Part shown: positions 29,314-37,448 of the stretch, piece after piece | Position numbering within the stretch: position 1 is the stretch's first letter | How the letters are laid out: the number at the start of each line of letters is the position of its first letter | Source: Rhodopseudomonas palustris | GTDB taxonomy: Bacteria; Pseudomonadota; Alphaproteobacteria; Rhizobiales; Xanthobacteraceae | Assembly: GCA_016215605.1 (NCBI GenBank) | Contig: JACRJB010000025.1 | Span: 186,001 to 250,000, forward strand | DNA length: 64,000 nucleotides | Direction of reading: 5' to 3' | Program-made: the position numbers and the translations under genes | Notes under the pieces: model-generated | What the model was told of the DNA's origin: nothing | What the model saw: the letters and a program-made list of their open reading frames with translations, nothing else | Databases searched by the model: none

Positions 29314-31839
29314 TCAGCAGGTCTTCTCCTCCGGCCGGCACTTCTTGGGCGGACCGGCAGGCCGTGGCGGCGGGGCGGCTCTCGGCGGGGCCGGCGGCGG
29401 GGCGCCACGCGGCGGCGACGGCGGGGCGGCCATCCGTGGCGGGGCCGGCGGCGCCACATGGGGCGGCGGCGCCATCCGCGGCGCCGGCGGCGGAGCCACG
29501 CGCGGTTCGATCCGTGGGGGCGGCGAGGCCATCCGCGGCTCGGCGCGCGGCGGCGGAGCGACGCGGGGCGCGACATGCATCGGCGGCGGCACCGGCTTAG
29601 CCACCGTCGGCGGCGCCGGCCGCGTCAGCTGCGGAGCAGTCGGCCGCCGGTCCGCAGCACCGGCCGGCGGACCGGCAGGACGGGCGGGCGTCACCACCGT
29701 CGGCGTGCGTCGAAATGCGGCCGCAGCCGCCGGATTACCGGTCTCCGGCCTGGCCGCGGTGGCAGCGCCCGGCGGCGGCGCTTGCAGTTTCTGGCCCTGC
29801 GGCGGTCCCGCGCGCAACCCGGCAGCCCCTGCAGGACCAGGACCCGGCCGGCCAGCGTTCGGCACCGGCGACGCCACCCGCGCACCGGCAGCCGTGCCAC
29901 CGGGAGCCGGCGGCAGTCCTTTGGTGCCCGGCACCGGCAGCGCCTGGGCACCCGGCGTGGCGGTCCCCGGGGCGCCCGGACCCGGCCGCGCCGGACGGGC
30001 GAGCGGAGCCGCGCGTTGGCCGGGACGACCCAAGACGGTGCCCGGGGCCGACGACGGAGTTCCGGCCGGCGACGCGGCAGGTGCCGGAGTTGGCGTTGCC
30101 GAGGGAGTCGCGGCAGCGGGCTGCTGCACCAGTCGCGGCCCGCGCAGCTGCACGCCGGGCCGCGCCGCGAAGCCGCCCTGCGGCGCGGTGGCGATCGATG
30201 CGCTCGGCGGCAGCGGCGCCTTGCCCTGCTGGATCAGCGCGGCGCGGTGCATCACCGCAGCGGGCAGCGCCGCGCCGATGACGCCGCCGGCCAGCGCGGC
30301 CGACGCGACGCCGGCCCGGCTCGGCTCGACCGCCGGCGCAGCTCCGGGCGCGGCGGCAACCGGCGGCGCGACCAGCGGCGCCGCCGGATTGGCGGCGACG
30401 GCCGGCGGCTGATTGATCACCTGGTTGATCCCGGTGGTGTTGTGGATGTTGGCGAAGATGATGTTGTTCGGCGGCGGCTGCACATAGACCGGCGGCTGCA
30501 CATAGGCCGGGATCGGCACGAACAGCGGCCGCGGCAGATAGAACAGCCCGATCGGCGGCGGCGGGGGCGGCAGCACCACGAAATCCGGCGGCGGAGGCGG
30601 CAGGAAGTATACCGGCGGCGGCGGAGGCGGTGCGAAATCGAATTCGGGATCGCTGAACATCAGCACCGGCCGGTCGACATAGACGATCTCGTCCGGCGGC
30701 GGCGGCGGTACGTCGTAGTCGATCACGGTGAAGCTCGGCGGCGGCTCCAGCGCGGCGGCGAGGATCGCGAGGCGGCGGCGCGCGTCGGCCGCGTGCGGCC
30801 CGCGCGGATAGCGCCGTAGATACGACCAATAGGCGTCCGGCGTATCGACCCGATAGGTCCGGCGCCAGGTGATCGCCTCGCGGCGCGCCGCGACGATCGC
30901 CCTCACCCGCTTCGCCAGCGGATCATCCGGATACGCGGCGAGAAACTCTTCGTATCCCTGCAGGCTGTCGCGATCGAGCGCGGCGGCGTAGGCCTCCGCG
31001 GCGGCCATGTCGCGGATCGGCTTGCTGCGCAGCGCCTGATCCGGCGCCGGCAGCGGCGGCGCATCGGGCGCGCGATCGAAGAACATGAACGACGTCTCGA
31101 CGGTCCGTGTGTCCCACGGCACCTGCGCGCCCTTGGTGGTCTCGTTGACGCGGAGCCGGACGCGATCGAACAGTTGCGGCAGCGTCAGGCCGCCGCTGCG
31201 GATCATCTCGGCCAGCGCCTGCGCATAGACGCCGTAGGCGCCGCGCTCCTCCGGCGCGACCGTGCCCGGCGCGGCGTTGAAGGCGATCAGCATCTTCGGG
31301 TTCGGCTCGACCATCGCCAGACCGGAGGCGATCGAGCCGCCCGGCACGAACGGCTGCTCGCGCGCCAGATCGAGCACGACGACGCTGGTCTTCAGCGGCA
31401 GCGCCGCGAGCTGGCGCAGGTAGTCGCCGATCCGCAGGCCTTCGGTCGGAATGTCGGTGTCGCGCGCGATCCGCGAGTCGACCGGGATGAAGTAGTTCTC
31501 GCCGGCATATTGCACGCCGTAGCCGGCGAGATAGACCGCGGCGACGGTGTCGGGGCCGGCCTCTTCGGCCTTCTTCATGAAGTCGCGGAACGCGCCGCGC
31601 AACGTGTCGCCGTCGAGATCGCGCGCGCCGCTGACGTCGAAGCCGGCGGCCTGCAGGGTCTGCGCGATCAGGCCGCCGTCGTTGGCGGCGGTGGAGAGCG
31701 GCGCCTTGGCATAGGCGGCGTTGCCGATCACCAGCGCGATGCGCTTCTCGGACGGCTGCGCCGCGGCGCTGTCGACGACGAGCGCGCCGGCCAGAACCAG
31801 GGCGGCGGAGACGAGAGAGAGGAGCTGGGTAAGACGCAT
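29314..31839 (-). CDS. Secreted caspase-fold (peptidase C14-like) protein with lost catalytic dyad and Pro-rich tail
   Basis: An 841-residue exported protein. A signal peptide (residues 1-27, cut near DSAAAQ) precedes a caspase p20-like domain at about residues 30-260 beginning KRIALVIGNAAYAKAP. In active family members the catalytic His lies in a GHG motif and the Cys in DACR. Here the first reads YLAGYGVQ (Y107) and the second LDLAREQPF (A159), so both catalytic residues are replaced and protease activity is not expected. A 50-residue helical segment follows, then a Tyr/Pro-rich stretch with poly-Pro runs. The last ~350 residues are extreme Pro/Ala/Gly/Arg low complexity ending PPKKCRPEEKTC. 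A binding or scaffold role in the periplasm is inferred. The ATG at 31839 is set by the signal peptide. Confidence 0.82.
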   Translation of the reverse strand: MRLTQLLSLVSAALVLAGALVVDSAAAQPSEKRIALVIGNAAYAKAPLSTAANDGGLIAQTLQAAGFDVSGARDLDGDTLRGAFRDFMKKAEEAGPDTVAAVYLAGYGVQYAGENYFIPVDSRIARDTDIPTEGLRIGDYLRQLAALPLKTSVVVLDLAREQPFVPGGSIASGLAMVEPNPKMLIAFNAAPGTVAPEERGAYGVYAQALAEMIRSGGLTLPQLFDRVRLRVNETTKGAQVPWDTRTVETSFMFFDRAPDAPPLPAPDQALRSKPIRDMAAAEAYAAALDRDSLQGYEEFLAAYPDDPLAKRVRAIVAARREAITWRRTYRVDTPDAYWSYLRRYPRGPHAADARRRLAILAAALEPPPSFTVIDYDVPPPPPDEIVYVDRPVLMFSDPEFDFAPPPPPPVYFLPPPPPDFVVLPPPPPPIGLFYLPRPLFVPIPAYVQPPVYVQPPPNNIIFANIHNTTGINQVINQPPAVAANPAAPLVAPPVAAAPGAAPAVEPSRAGVASAALAGGVIGAALPAAVMHRAALIQQGKAPLPPSASIATAPQGGFAARPGVQLRGPRLVQQPAAATPSATPTPAPAASPAGTPSSAPGTVLGRPGQRAAPLARPARPGPGAPGTATPGAQALPVPGTKGLPPAPGGTAAGARVASPVPNAGRPGPGPAGAAGLRAGPPQGQKLQAPPPGAATAARPETGNPAAAAAFRRTPTVVTPARPAGPPAGAADRRPTAPQLTRPAPPTVAKPVPPPMHVAPRVAPPPRAEPRMASPPPRIEPRVAPPPAPRMAPPPHVAPPAPPRMAAPPSPPRGAPPPAPPRAAPPPRPAGPPKKCRPEEKTC

Positions 31840-32054
31840 GGTCGTGACCTGATGCAGGATCGCCATCGCGACGGCTTGACGTCGCGGCGGCATTTCGCGC
31901 GGCGCGAGCTGAACATCGATTGAATAAATCGCGCCGCAAATATGGCGCGGGCTTGGTGACGATCGAAGGACATCGCGCGGCGATGCCATTCACGTGATCG
32001 CCGTGCATCCGGCGGCGCGGCGCCGGCCAGGTTCGACGCGTTGCGCCGGCGGCG

Positions 32055-35000
32055 TCAGAGCGTCTCGACCAGCTCCACCCCGGACACCGCCTTGATGGCT
32101 CCGGCGATCTGCGGCGAGACCTGGAACCGGCCCGGCAGTTCGAATTCGACCTCGGTCTGCGGATCGAGCCGCAGCACCAGCGCGATGTTGCCGCCGGCGA
32201 CTTTCGAATCCGGCGGCTGCAGCCGCTTGGTGATCGACTCCAGCGGCTTGGTATCGCGCAGGAAGATCCGCAGGCCCTTCTGCGTCTTGGCAGCGGCGGC
32301 ATCGAGCGGTTCGGCGTGCAGCACGCGGGCGCGAACGTCCTCGCCCTGCAGTTCGGCGCCGAGCTGCAGCAGCACCGCGGCGCCCGGCTCCAGCACGTCG
32401 CGATATTGCGCCAACCCCTCGGAGAACAGCACCGCCTCGAAATGCCCGGTCGGGTCCGACAGGCCCATAATGCCCATCTTGTTGCCGGTCTTGGTGCGCC
32501 GCTCCATCCGCGACACCACGGTGGCGGCGACCTTGCCGGCGGTCGCGCCGGATTTCACCGCCTTGCAGAAATCCGCCCAGGACTGCACCCGCAGCCGCTT
32601 CAGCGCGGTGGCGTAGTCGTCGAGCGGGTGGCCGGACAGGAAGAAGCCGATCGCATCGTATTCACGGCGCAGCCGCTCCGCCGGCAGCCACGGCTCGATC
32701 TGCGGCAGCACGATCGACGGCGCGTCCGGCAGACTGCCGAACATGTCGTTCTGGCCGCTGGTGGCGGCCTCGTGGCTGCGCTGGCAGGCGGCGATGATCG
32801 CATCGGCACCGGCAAAGACTGCGGCGCGGTTTGGGTTGAGACAATCGAACGCGCCGGCGGCGGCGAGACATTCGATCACCCGCTTGTTGATCGCGCGCGG
32901 ATTGACCCGCGCGGCGAAGTCGGCGAGCGAGGCGAACGGCTTGTCGCCGCGCGCGTCGACGATCATCTGTACCGCGTGCAGGCCGACGCCCTTCAGGCCG
33001 GCGAGCGCGTAGTAGATGGTGTTGTCGCCGACCTCGAAGGTCGGACCGGAGCGGTTGACCGACGGCGGCTCGACCTTGATGCCGAGCCTCTGCGACTCGG
33101 CGCGGAATTCCGAAAGTTTGTCGGTGTTGTTGAGATCGAGCGTCATCGACGCGGCGATGAACTCGACCGGATAATGCGCCTTCATGTAGGCGGTGTGGTA
33201 CGACACCAGCGCGTAGGCGGCGGCGTGGCTCTTGTTGAAGCCATAGTCGGCGAACTTCGCCAAGAGATCGAAGATGGTGTCGGCGGAGTCCTTCGGCACG
33301 CCGTTCTTGGTCGCGCCCTCGACGAAGATCGCGCGCTGCTTCTCCATCTCGGCGCGGATCTTCTTGCCCATCGCGCGGCGCAGCAGGTCGGCTTCGCCGA
33401 GCGAATAGCCGGCCATCACCTGGGCGATCTGCATCACCTGTTCCTGGTAGATGATGACGCCGAAGGTCTCCTTCAGGATCGGCTCCAGCATCGGATGGAG
33501 ATATTCCGGCTCCTCGTCGCCGTGCTTGCGGGCGCAATAGGTCGGGATGTTAGCCATCGGGCCCGGGCGATACAGCGCGACCAGCGCGATGATGTCCTCG
33601 AACCGGTCGGGCCGCATGTCGACCAGCGCACGGCGCATGCCCTGACTTTCAACCTGGAACACGCCGACCACATCGCCGCGCGCCAGCATCTGATAGCTCG
33701 GCGCGTCGTCGATCGGCAGCGTCGGCAGGTCGACCGCGATGTCGCGCTGCTTCAAGAGCTTCACCGCGACGTCGAGCACCGTCAGCGTCTTCAGGCCGAG
33801 GAAGTCGAACTTCACCAGGCCCGCCGGCTCGACCCATTTCATGTTGAACTGGGTGACCGGCATGTCGGATTTCGGATCGCGATACATCGGCACCAGATCG
33901 CTCAGCGGCCGATCGCCGATCACGATGCCGGCGGCGTGCGTCGAGGCGTGCCGGGTCAGGCCCTCGAGCTTCTGCGCGATGTCGAAGGCGCGCGCCACCA
34001 CCGGGTCCTCGTCGCGAAACGCCTGCAGCTTCGGCTCGCTTTCGATCGCCTGCTTCAGCGACACCGGCGCGGCCGGATTCTGCGGCACCAGCTTGGTCAG
34101 CTTGTCGACCTGCCCGTACGGCATCTGCAGCACGCGGCCGACGTCGCGCAGCACGCCGCGCGCCTGCAGCGTTCCGAAGGTGATGATCTGCGCGACCTGG
34201 TCGCGGCCGTAGCGCTGCTGGACGTATTCGATCACTTCGCCGCGGCGGTCCTGGCAGAAGTCGATGTCGAAGTCCGGCATCGAGACGCGCTCGGGATTGA
34301 GGAAGCGCTCGAACAGCAGGCCGAACTGGATCGGATCGAGGTCGGTGATGGTCAGCGAATACGCCACCAGCGAGCCGGCGCCGGAGCCACGGCCCGGCCC
34401 GACCGGAATGCCGTGCGCCTTCGCCCATTTGATGAAGTCCGACACGATCAGGAAGTAGCCGGCGTATTTCATCCGGGTGATGACGTCGAGTTCGAAGGCC
34501 AGCCGCTTGTGATAGTCCTCCTCGGTCATGCCCTGCGACAGGCCGTGGACGCGCAGCCGCATCTCCAGCCCCTGCTCGGCCTGGCGCCGCAATTCGGCGG
34601 CTTCGGCGGCGGCCGCCTCCTCGGCGTCGCTGACGCCGGCGCCGACGGTGAACAGCGGCAGGATCGGCTTGCGGGTCAGCGGCCGGTAGGCGCAGCGCTG
34701 CGCGATCTCGACGGTGGAGGCCAGCGCCTCCGGCAGGTCGGCGAACAGCACCGCCATTTCGGCGCGGGTCTTGAAACGGTGGTCGGGGGTGAGCTGGACG
34801 CGATCGGTCTCGGCGATCAGCTTGCCGGAGGCGATGCACAAGAGCGCATCGTGCGCCTCGAAATCGTCGGCGGTGGCGAAATGCGGCTCGTTGGTCGCGA
34901 CCAGCGGCAGCCCCATGTCGTAGGCGACGTCGATCAGGCCGGCTTCCGCGCGCCGCTCGAAATCGGTGTTGTGACGCTGCAGCTCGACATAGAGCCGATC

Positions 35001-35510
35001 GCCGAACGCCTGCGCCAGCCGCTCGCAGCGCAGCCGGGCCAGCGCCGGATCGGTCAGCATCGCCAGCGAGATCGGCCCGTCCGGTCCGCCGGTCAGCGCG
35101 ATCACGTCCTCGGTCTCGCCGTCGAGCCAGTCGAATTTGATGTGCGGCGCCTGGTTCACCGGCGTCTCCAGGAACGCCCGCGAATTCAGCCGCATCAGGC
35201 TGCGATAGCCGCGCTCGCGCGTCGCCAGCAGCACGATCCGCGACGGCGCCGCCACCGCCGTGTTGCGCGAGGTCGGGTCCTGGTCGCCGAAATCGATCCC
35301 CAGTTCGAGGCCGACGATCGGCTGGATGCCGCTGCCGGCGAGCTTGTCGGAGAATTCCAGCGCGCCGAACATGTTGTCGGTGTCGGTCAGCGCCAGCGCC
35401 GGCTGGTGGTCCGCCTTCGCCAGCTCGGCGAGCTTGGCGATCTTCATCGACCCCTTCAGCAGCGAATACGCCGAATGAACGTGCAGATGGACGAATCCGG
35501 GTTGGCTCAT
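32055..35510 (-). CDS. dnaE: DNA polymerase III subunit alpha (replicative)
   Basis: An 1151-residue replicative polymerase of the DnaE1 type. The N-terminal PHP domain starts FVHLHVHSAYSLLKGSM (residues 7-23). The catalytic aspartates are in MPDFDIDFCQDRRGEV (about residue 410). The fingers domain with YRPGPMANIP, the helix-hairpin-helix region, and the C-terminal OB fold with beta-binding region are full length. The ATG at 35510 matches the family start; an in-frame extension to 35624 is not conserved. A 182-base leader separates it from the SOS-controlled microprotein gene, so read-through from that promoter could also raise dnaE. Confidence 0.97.
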   Translation of the reverse strand: MSQPGFVHLHVHSAYSLLKGSMKIAKLAELAKADHQPALALTDTDNMFGALEFSDKLAGSGIQPIVGLELGIDFGDQDPTSRNTAVAAPSRIVLLATRERGYRSLMRLNSRAFLETPVNQAPHIKFDWLDGETEDVIALTGGPDGPISLAMLTDPALARLRCERLAQAFGDRLYVELQRHNTDFERRAEAGLIDVAYDMGLPLVATNEPHFATADDFEAHDALLCIASGKLIAETDRVQLTPDHRFKTRAEMAVLFADLPEALASTVEIAQRCAYRPLTRKPILPLFTVGAGVSDAEEAAAAEAAELRRQAEQGLEMRLRVHGLSQGMTEEDYHKRLAFELDVITRMKYAGYFLIVSDFIKWAKAHGIPVGPGRGSGAGSLVAYSLTITDLDPIQFGLLFERFLNPERVSMPDFDIDFCQDRRGEVIEYVQQRYGRDQVAQIITFGTLQARGVLRDVGRVLQMPYGQVDKLTKLVPQNPAAPVSLKQAIESEPKLQAFRDEDPVVARAFDIAQKLEGLTRHASTHAAGIVIGDRPLSDLVPMYRDPKSDMPVTQFNMKWVEPAGLVKFDFLGLKTLTVLDVAVKLLKQRDIAVDLPTLPIDDAPSYQMLARGDVVGVFQVESQGMRRALVDMRPDRFEDIIALVALYRPGPMANIPTYCARKHGDEEPEYLHPMLEPILKETFGVIIYQEQVMQIAQVMAGYSLGEADLLRRAMGKKIRAEMEKQRAIFVEGATKNGVPKDSADTIFDLLAKFADYGFNKSHAAAYALVSYHTAYMKAHYPVEFIAASMTLDLNNTDKLSEFRAESQRLGIKVEPPSVNRSGPTFEVGDNTIYYALAGLKGVGLHAVQMIVDARGDKPFASLADFAARVNPRAINKRVIECLAAAGAFDCLNPNRAAVFAGADAIIAACQRSHEAATSGQNDMFGSLPDAPSIVLPQIEPWLPAERLRREYDAIGFFLSGHPLDDYATALKRLRVQSWADFCKAVKSGATAGKVAATVVSRMERRTKTGNKMGIMGLSDPTGHFEAVLFSEGLAQYRDVLEPGAAVLLQLGAELQGEDVRARVLHAEPLDAAAAKTQKGLRIFLRDTKPLESITKRLQPPDSKVAGGNIALVLRLDPQTEVEFELPGRFQVSPQIAGAIKAVSGVELVETL

Positions 35511-35692
35511 CGACGTCGCGGCTCTCGATCGGGCGTGGGGCAGATTGCGGTGAAGGTGCTCGGCCGGCGCGCGCTGCGCAGCCGACTCGGCCGGAATGGT
35601 GGTCCGCCGGGCACCGCCGCGCAAGGCGGCCGCGCGACCTTATCCCCGCTGTCTGCGCCGCGCCGGCTGCAACCGGCGCCGCCCTGCCCGGC

Positions 35693-35791
35693 TCAGAGCT
35701 GCGGCAGCACCTGGGCCCACACCGCCACCATGCCGATGAACAGCGCAATCGACGTCAACGCCGCAGCTTCCTGGATGAAGACCTTCAACAT
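35693..35791 (-). CDS. 32-aa SOS-regulated membrane microprotein, SidA-like candidate
   Basis: A 32-codon gene too short for most gene finders. It reads MLKVFIQEAA, then a hydrophobic helix at about residues 9-29 (ALTSIALFIGMVAVWAQVL), ending PQL. A ribosome-binding motif GGGAG lies 7 bases upstream of the ATG. Two perfect LexA sites at 35812-35826 and 35830-35844 overlap the promoter 21-53 bases upstream. Caulobacter SidA is a LexA-repressed inner-membrane peptide of about 29 residues that blocks division through the FtsW/FtsN machinery. Length, single membrane helix, SOS control and position beside dnaE suggest a functional counterpart. Homology is inferred, not demonstrated. Confidence 0.75.
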   Translation of the reverse strand: MLKVFIQEAAALTSIALFIGMVAVWAQVLPQL

Positions 35792-35811
35792 CGTCCGCTC
35801 CCTGACCACGT

Positions 35812-35826
35812 GAACATACGCAGAAC
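35812..35826. promoter_or_regulatory. LexA operator 1 of the microprotein gene
   Basis: GAAC-ATACGCA-GAAC, a perfect GAAC-N7-GAAC site (GTTC-N7-GTTC on the minus strand). It covers the probable -10 region on the minus strand, 21 bases before the microprotein ATG. Confidence 0.85.
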
Positions 35827-35829
35827 ATT

Positions 35830-35844
35830 GTTCTCATTTTGTTC
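35830..35844. promoter_or_regulatory. LexA operator 2 of the microprotein gene
   Basis: GTTC-TCATTTT-GTTC is a second perfect site in opposite orientation, three bases from operator 1 (18 bases start to start). It fills the spacer below the -35 hexamer. Paired perfect sites imply tight repression and possibly cooperative LexA binding. Confidence 0.85.
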
Positions 35845-35847
35845 TAG

Positions 35848-35853
35848 AGTCAA
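35848..35853 (-). promoter_or_regulatory. -35 hexamer of the SOS promoter
   Basis: TTGACT on the minus strand, 5 of 6 to consensus. The matching -10 (CAATGT or AATGTT near 35824-35830) is weak and lies within the LexA operators. Confidence 0.45.
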
Positions 35854-36038
35854 GGTAGCGGAGTCGGGGCGAACCGGAAGCGTTAACGAACCGTCTCTAT
35901 CCCCGTTGTTCGCGGCGGACTATTCGGCCCGCCAAGGCGTTGATGTACAAGGACCGCGGACGCACGGGATGCGCGTTCTGCGGTCGAGTCGGCGCTCGAC
36001 CTCGGCCCGATCGGGTTTGTCACCTCGCGGAGATTCGG

Positions 36039-36293
36039 ATGCGCGTTTCATCTCTCGTTCTGCTGGCTGCCACGGCCTTTCCGCTCGCTTTGCCCGCGGC
36101 GGCCGCGGTGCAGGCGCCTTACGACAACTATCCGGTCTGCCTGCAGGTCTACGGCCCGGTGCGGTTCATCGAATGCCGCTACGTTTCGATCGAGCAATGC
36201 CGGCCCGCCGCGCAGGGCATCGCCGGGCAATGCGTCACCAATCCGTGGTATCAACCGCCTGCGGGGCCGGCGCAGCGCCGCCGCGGGCGCTGA
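36039..36293 (+). CDS. DUF3551 family small secreted protein (copy 1)
   Basis: An 84-residue protein with a signal peptide (MRVSSLVLLAATAFPLALPA) and a mature part carrying the DUF3551 pattern: YPVCLQVYG, FIECRYVSIEQC, a further Cys, then CVTNPWY. Four cysteines are placed for two disulfides. Function is unknown; the family is abundant in Bradyrhizobiaceae. The ATG at 36039 is chosen for the signal peptide, although an upstream in-frame ATG at 35940 exists. It is the first of two tandem paralogues. Confidence 0.83.
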   Translation: MRVSSLVLLAATAFPLALPAAAAVQAPYDNYPVCLQVYGPVRFIECRYVSIEQCRPAAQGIAGQCVTNPWYQPPAGPAQRRRGR

Positions 36294-36320
36294 GCGCCGC
36301 GCGATCTGAAGGAGGTCGAG

Positions 36321-36569
36321 ATGCGCACATCATTGCTGGTCGCCATGCTGGCGCTGCTCGGGCTGACCGACGTCGCGGCGGCGCGGGACTATCCGGTCTG
36401 CCTGCGCGTCTATCACAACTACCGCGACTGGTACGACGAGTGCAGCTACGACACCATGCAGCAATGCCGGATGTCCGCCTCGGGCCGCGCCGCCGACTGC
36501 ATGACCAATCCGTGGTACACCGCGCCGCAACAGCGGGCGAAAAAGCGCAAGTATCGCCGCCAGCACTGA
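36321..36569 (+). CDS. DUF3551 family small secreted protein (copy 2)
   Basis: An 82-residue paralogue of the preceding gene, 27 bases downstream. A signal peptide (MRTSLLVAMLALLGLTDVAA) precedes YPVCLRVYH, YDECSYDTMQQC and CMTNPWY, the same cysteine framework. The C-terminus is strongly basic (QRAKKRKYRRQH). AAGGAGGTCGAG just before the ATG is a strong ribosome-binding site. Function unknown. Confidence 0.85.
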   Translation: MRTSLLVAMLALLGLTDVAAARDYPVCLRVYHNYRDWYDECSYDTMQQCRMSASGRAADCMTNPWYTAPQQRAKKRKYRRQH

Positions 36570-36596
36570 GGCCGCCCGCATCGTCCCCAGCCAAGT

Positions 36597-36717
36597 CATT
36601 CCGGGGCGCGCCGCTTGGCGCGAACCCGGAATCCCGAGGTTGTTTGGGGAAGCCGTGGCGCCGCGGTGCCCGCTTCAGATTCCGGGTTCGCTCGCTTGCG
36701 CGAGCGCCCCGGAATGA
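36597..36717. repeat. Inverted REP pair downstream of DUF3551 genes
   Basis: Two inverted units of about 37-39 bases flank a 44-base centre. The left reads CATTCCGGGGCGC...GCGAACCCGGAATC; the reverse complement of the right reads CATTCCGGGGCGCTCGC...GCGAACCCGGAATC. Each unit has its own inner hairpin with different but paired bases (GCC-GCTT-GGC versus TCGC-GCAA-GCGA). It lies between the converging DUF3551 pair and lolD and may serve as a bidirectional end-of-transcript structure. Confidence 0.8.
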
Positions 36718-36731
36718 CGCACTGAAGCCAT

Positions 36732-37448
36732 CTACTCCATCTCGACGATCACGCCGTTTTCGAGCGACACCCGGCGATCCATGCGGCCGGCCAGTTCCAT
36801 GTTGTGGGTGGCGATCAGCATCGCCACGCGGGTCGCGCGCACCAATTGCATCAGTGCCTGGAAGACGTGGTCGGCAGTGTGCGGGTCGAGATTGCCGGTC
36901 GGTTCGTCGGCGAACAGGACGCGCGGCGCGTTGGCGACGGCGCGCGCAATGGCGACACGCTGCTGCTCGCCGCCCGACAATTCCGCCGGCCGGTGGGTAA
37001 TCCGGTCCGCGAGGCCGAGATAGGCCAGGATCTCCTTGGCGCGGCTGACGGTCTCGCTGCGCTTCAGGCCGCGGATCATCTGCGGCATCATCACGTTTTC
37101 CAGCGCGGTAAATTCCGGCAGAAGCCGGTGCGACTGGTAGACGAAACCGATATCGGTGCGCCGGATCTGGGTGCGCTCGGCATCGGTCAGCGCCGAGGTC
37201 GCGGCGCCGCCGACATAGACCTCGCCGTCGTCGGGATGTTCGAGCAGGCCGGCGATGTGCAGCAGCGTCGACTTGCCGGAGCCGGACGGCGCCACCAGCG
37301 CCACCGACTGCCCCGCCCACAGCGCCAGCTTGGCGCCGTCGAGGATCGTCAGCGTGGCTTCGCCCTGCGTGTATTGCCGCTTGATGTCGTGCAGGTAGAC
37401 GACCGGGATGTCTTCCGCGTCCTGCTCCATGGCCCCGGCCTCACTCAT
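36732..37448 (-). CDS. lolD: Lipoprotein-releasing ABC transporter ATPase LolD
   Basis: A 238-residue ABC ATPase powering extraction of outer-membrane lipoproteins from the inner membrane. Walker A is APSGSGKST (about residues 49-57), the ABC signature [14 protein letters not shown], Walker [13 protein letters not shown] and the H-loop ATHNMEL. The start ATG at 37448 overlaps the lolC stop by 8 bases, giving coupling. It belongs to the MacB/LolD class; pairing with the adjacent LolC-type permease supports Lol over MacB. Confidence 0.92.
   Translation of the reverse strand: MSEAGAMEQDAEDIPVVYLHDIKRQYTQGEATLTILDGAKLALWAGQSVALVAPSGSGKSTLLHIAGLLEHPDDGEVYVGGAATSALTDAERTQIRRTDIGFVYQSHRLLPEFTALENVMMPQMIRGLKRSETVSRAKEILAYLGLADRITHRPAELSGGEQQRVAIARAVANAPRVLFADEPTGNLDPHTADHVFQALMQLVRATRVAMLIATHNMELAGRMDRRVSLENGVIVEME

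Noticed and set aside
32316-35813. A 1165-codon open frame on the plus strand opposite dnaE.
   Set aside because: It mirrors dnaE's codon structure in high-GC DNA, is Arg/His/Gln-rich low-complexity sequence and shows no domain; dnaE is unambiguous.
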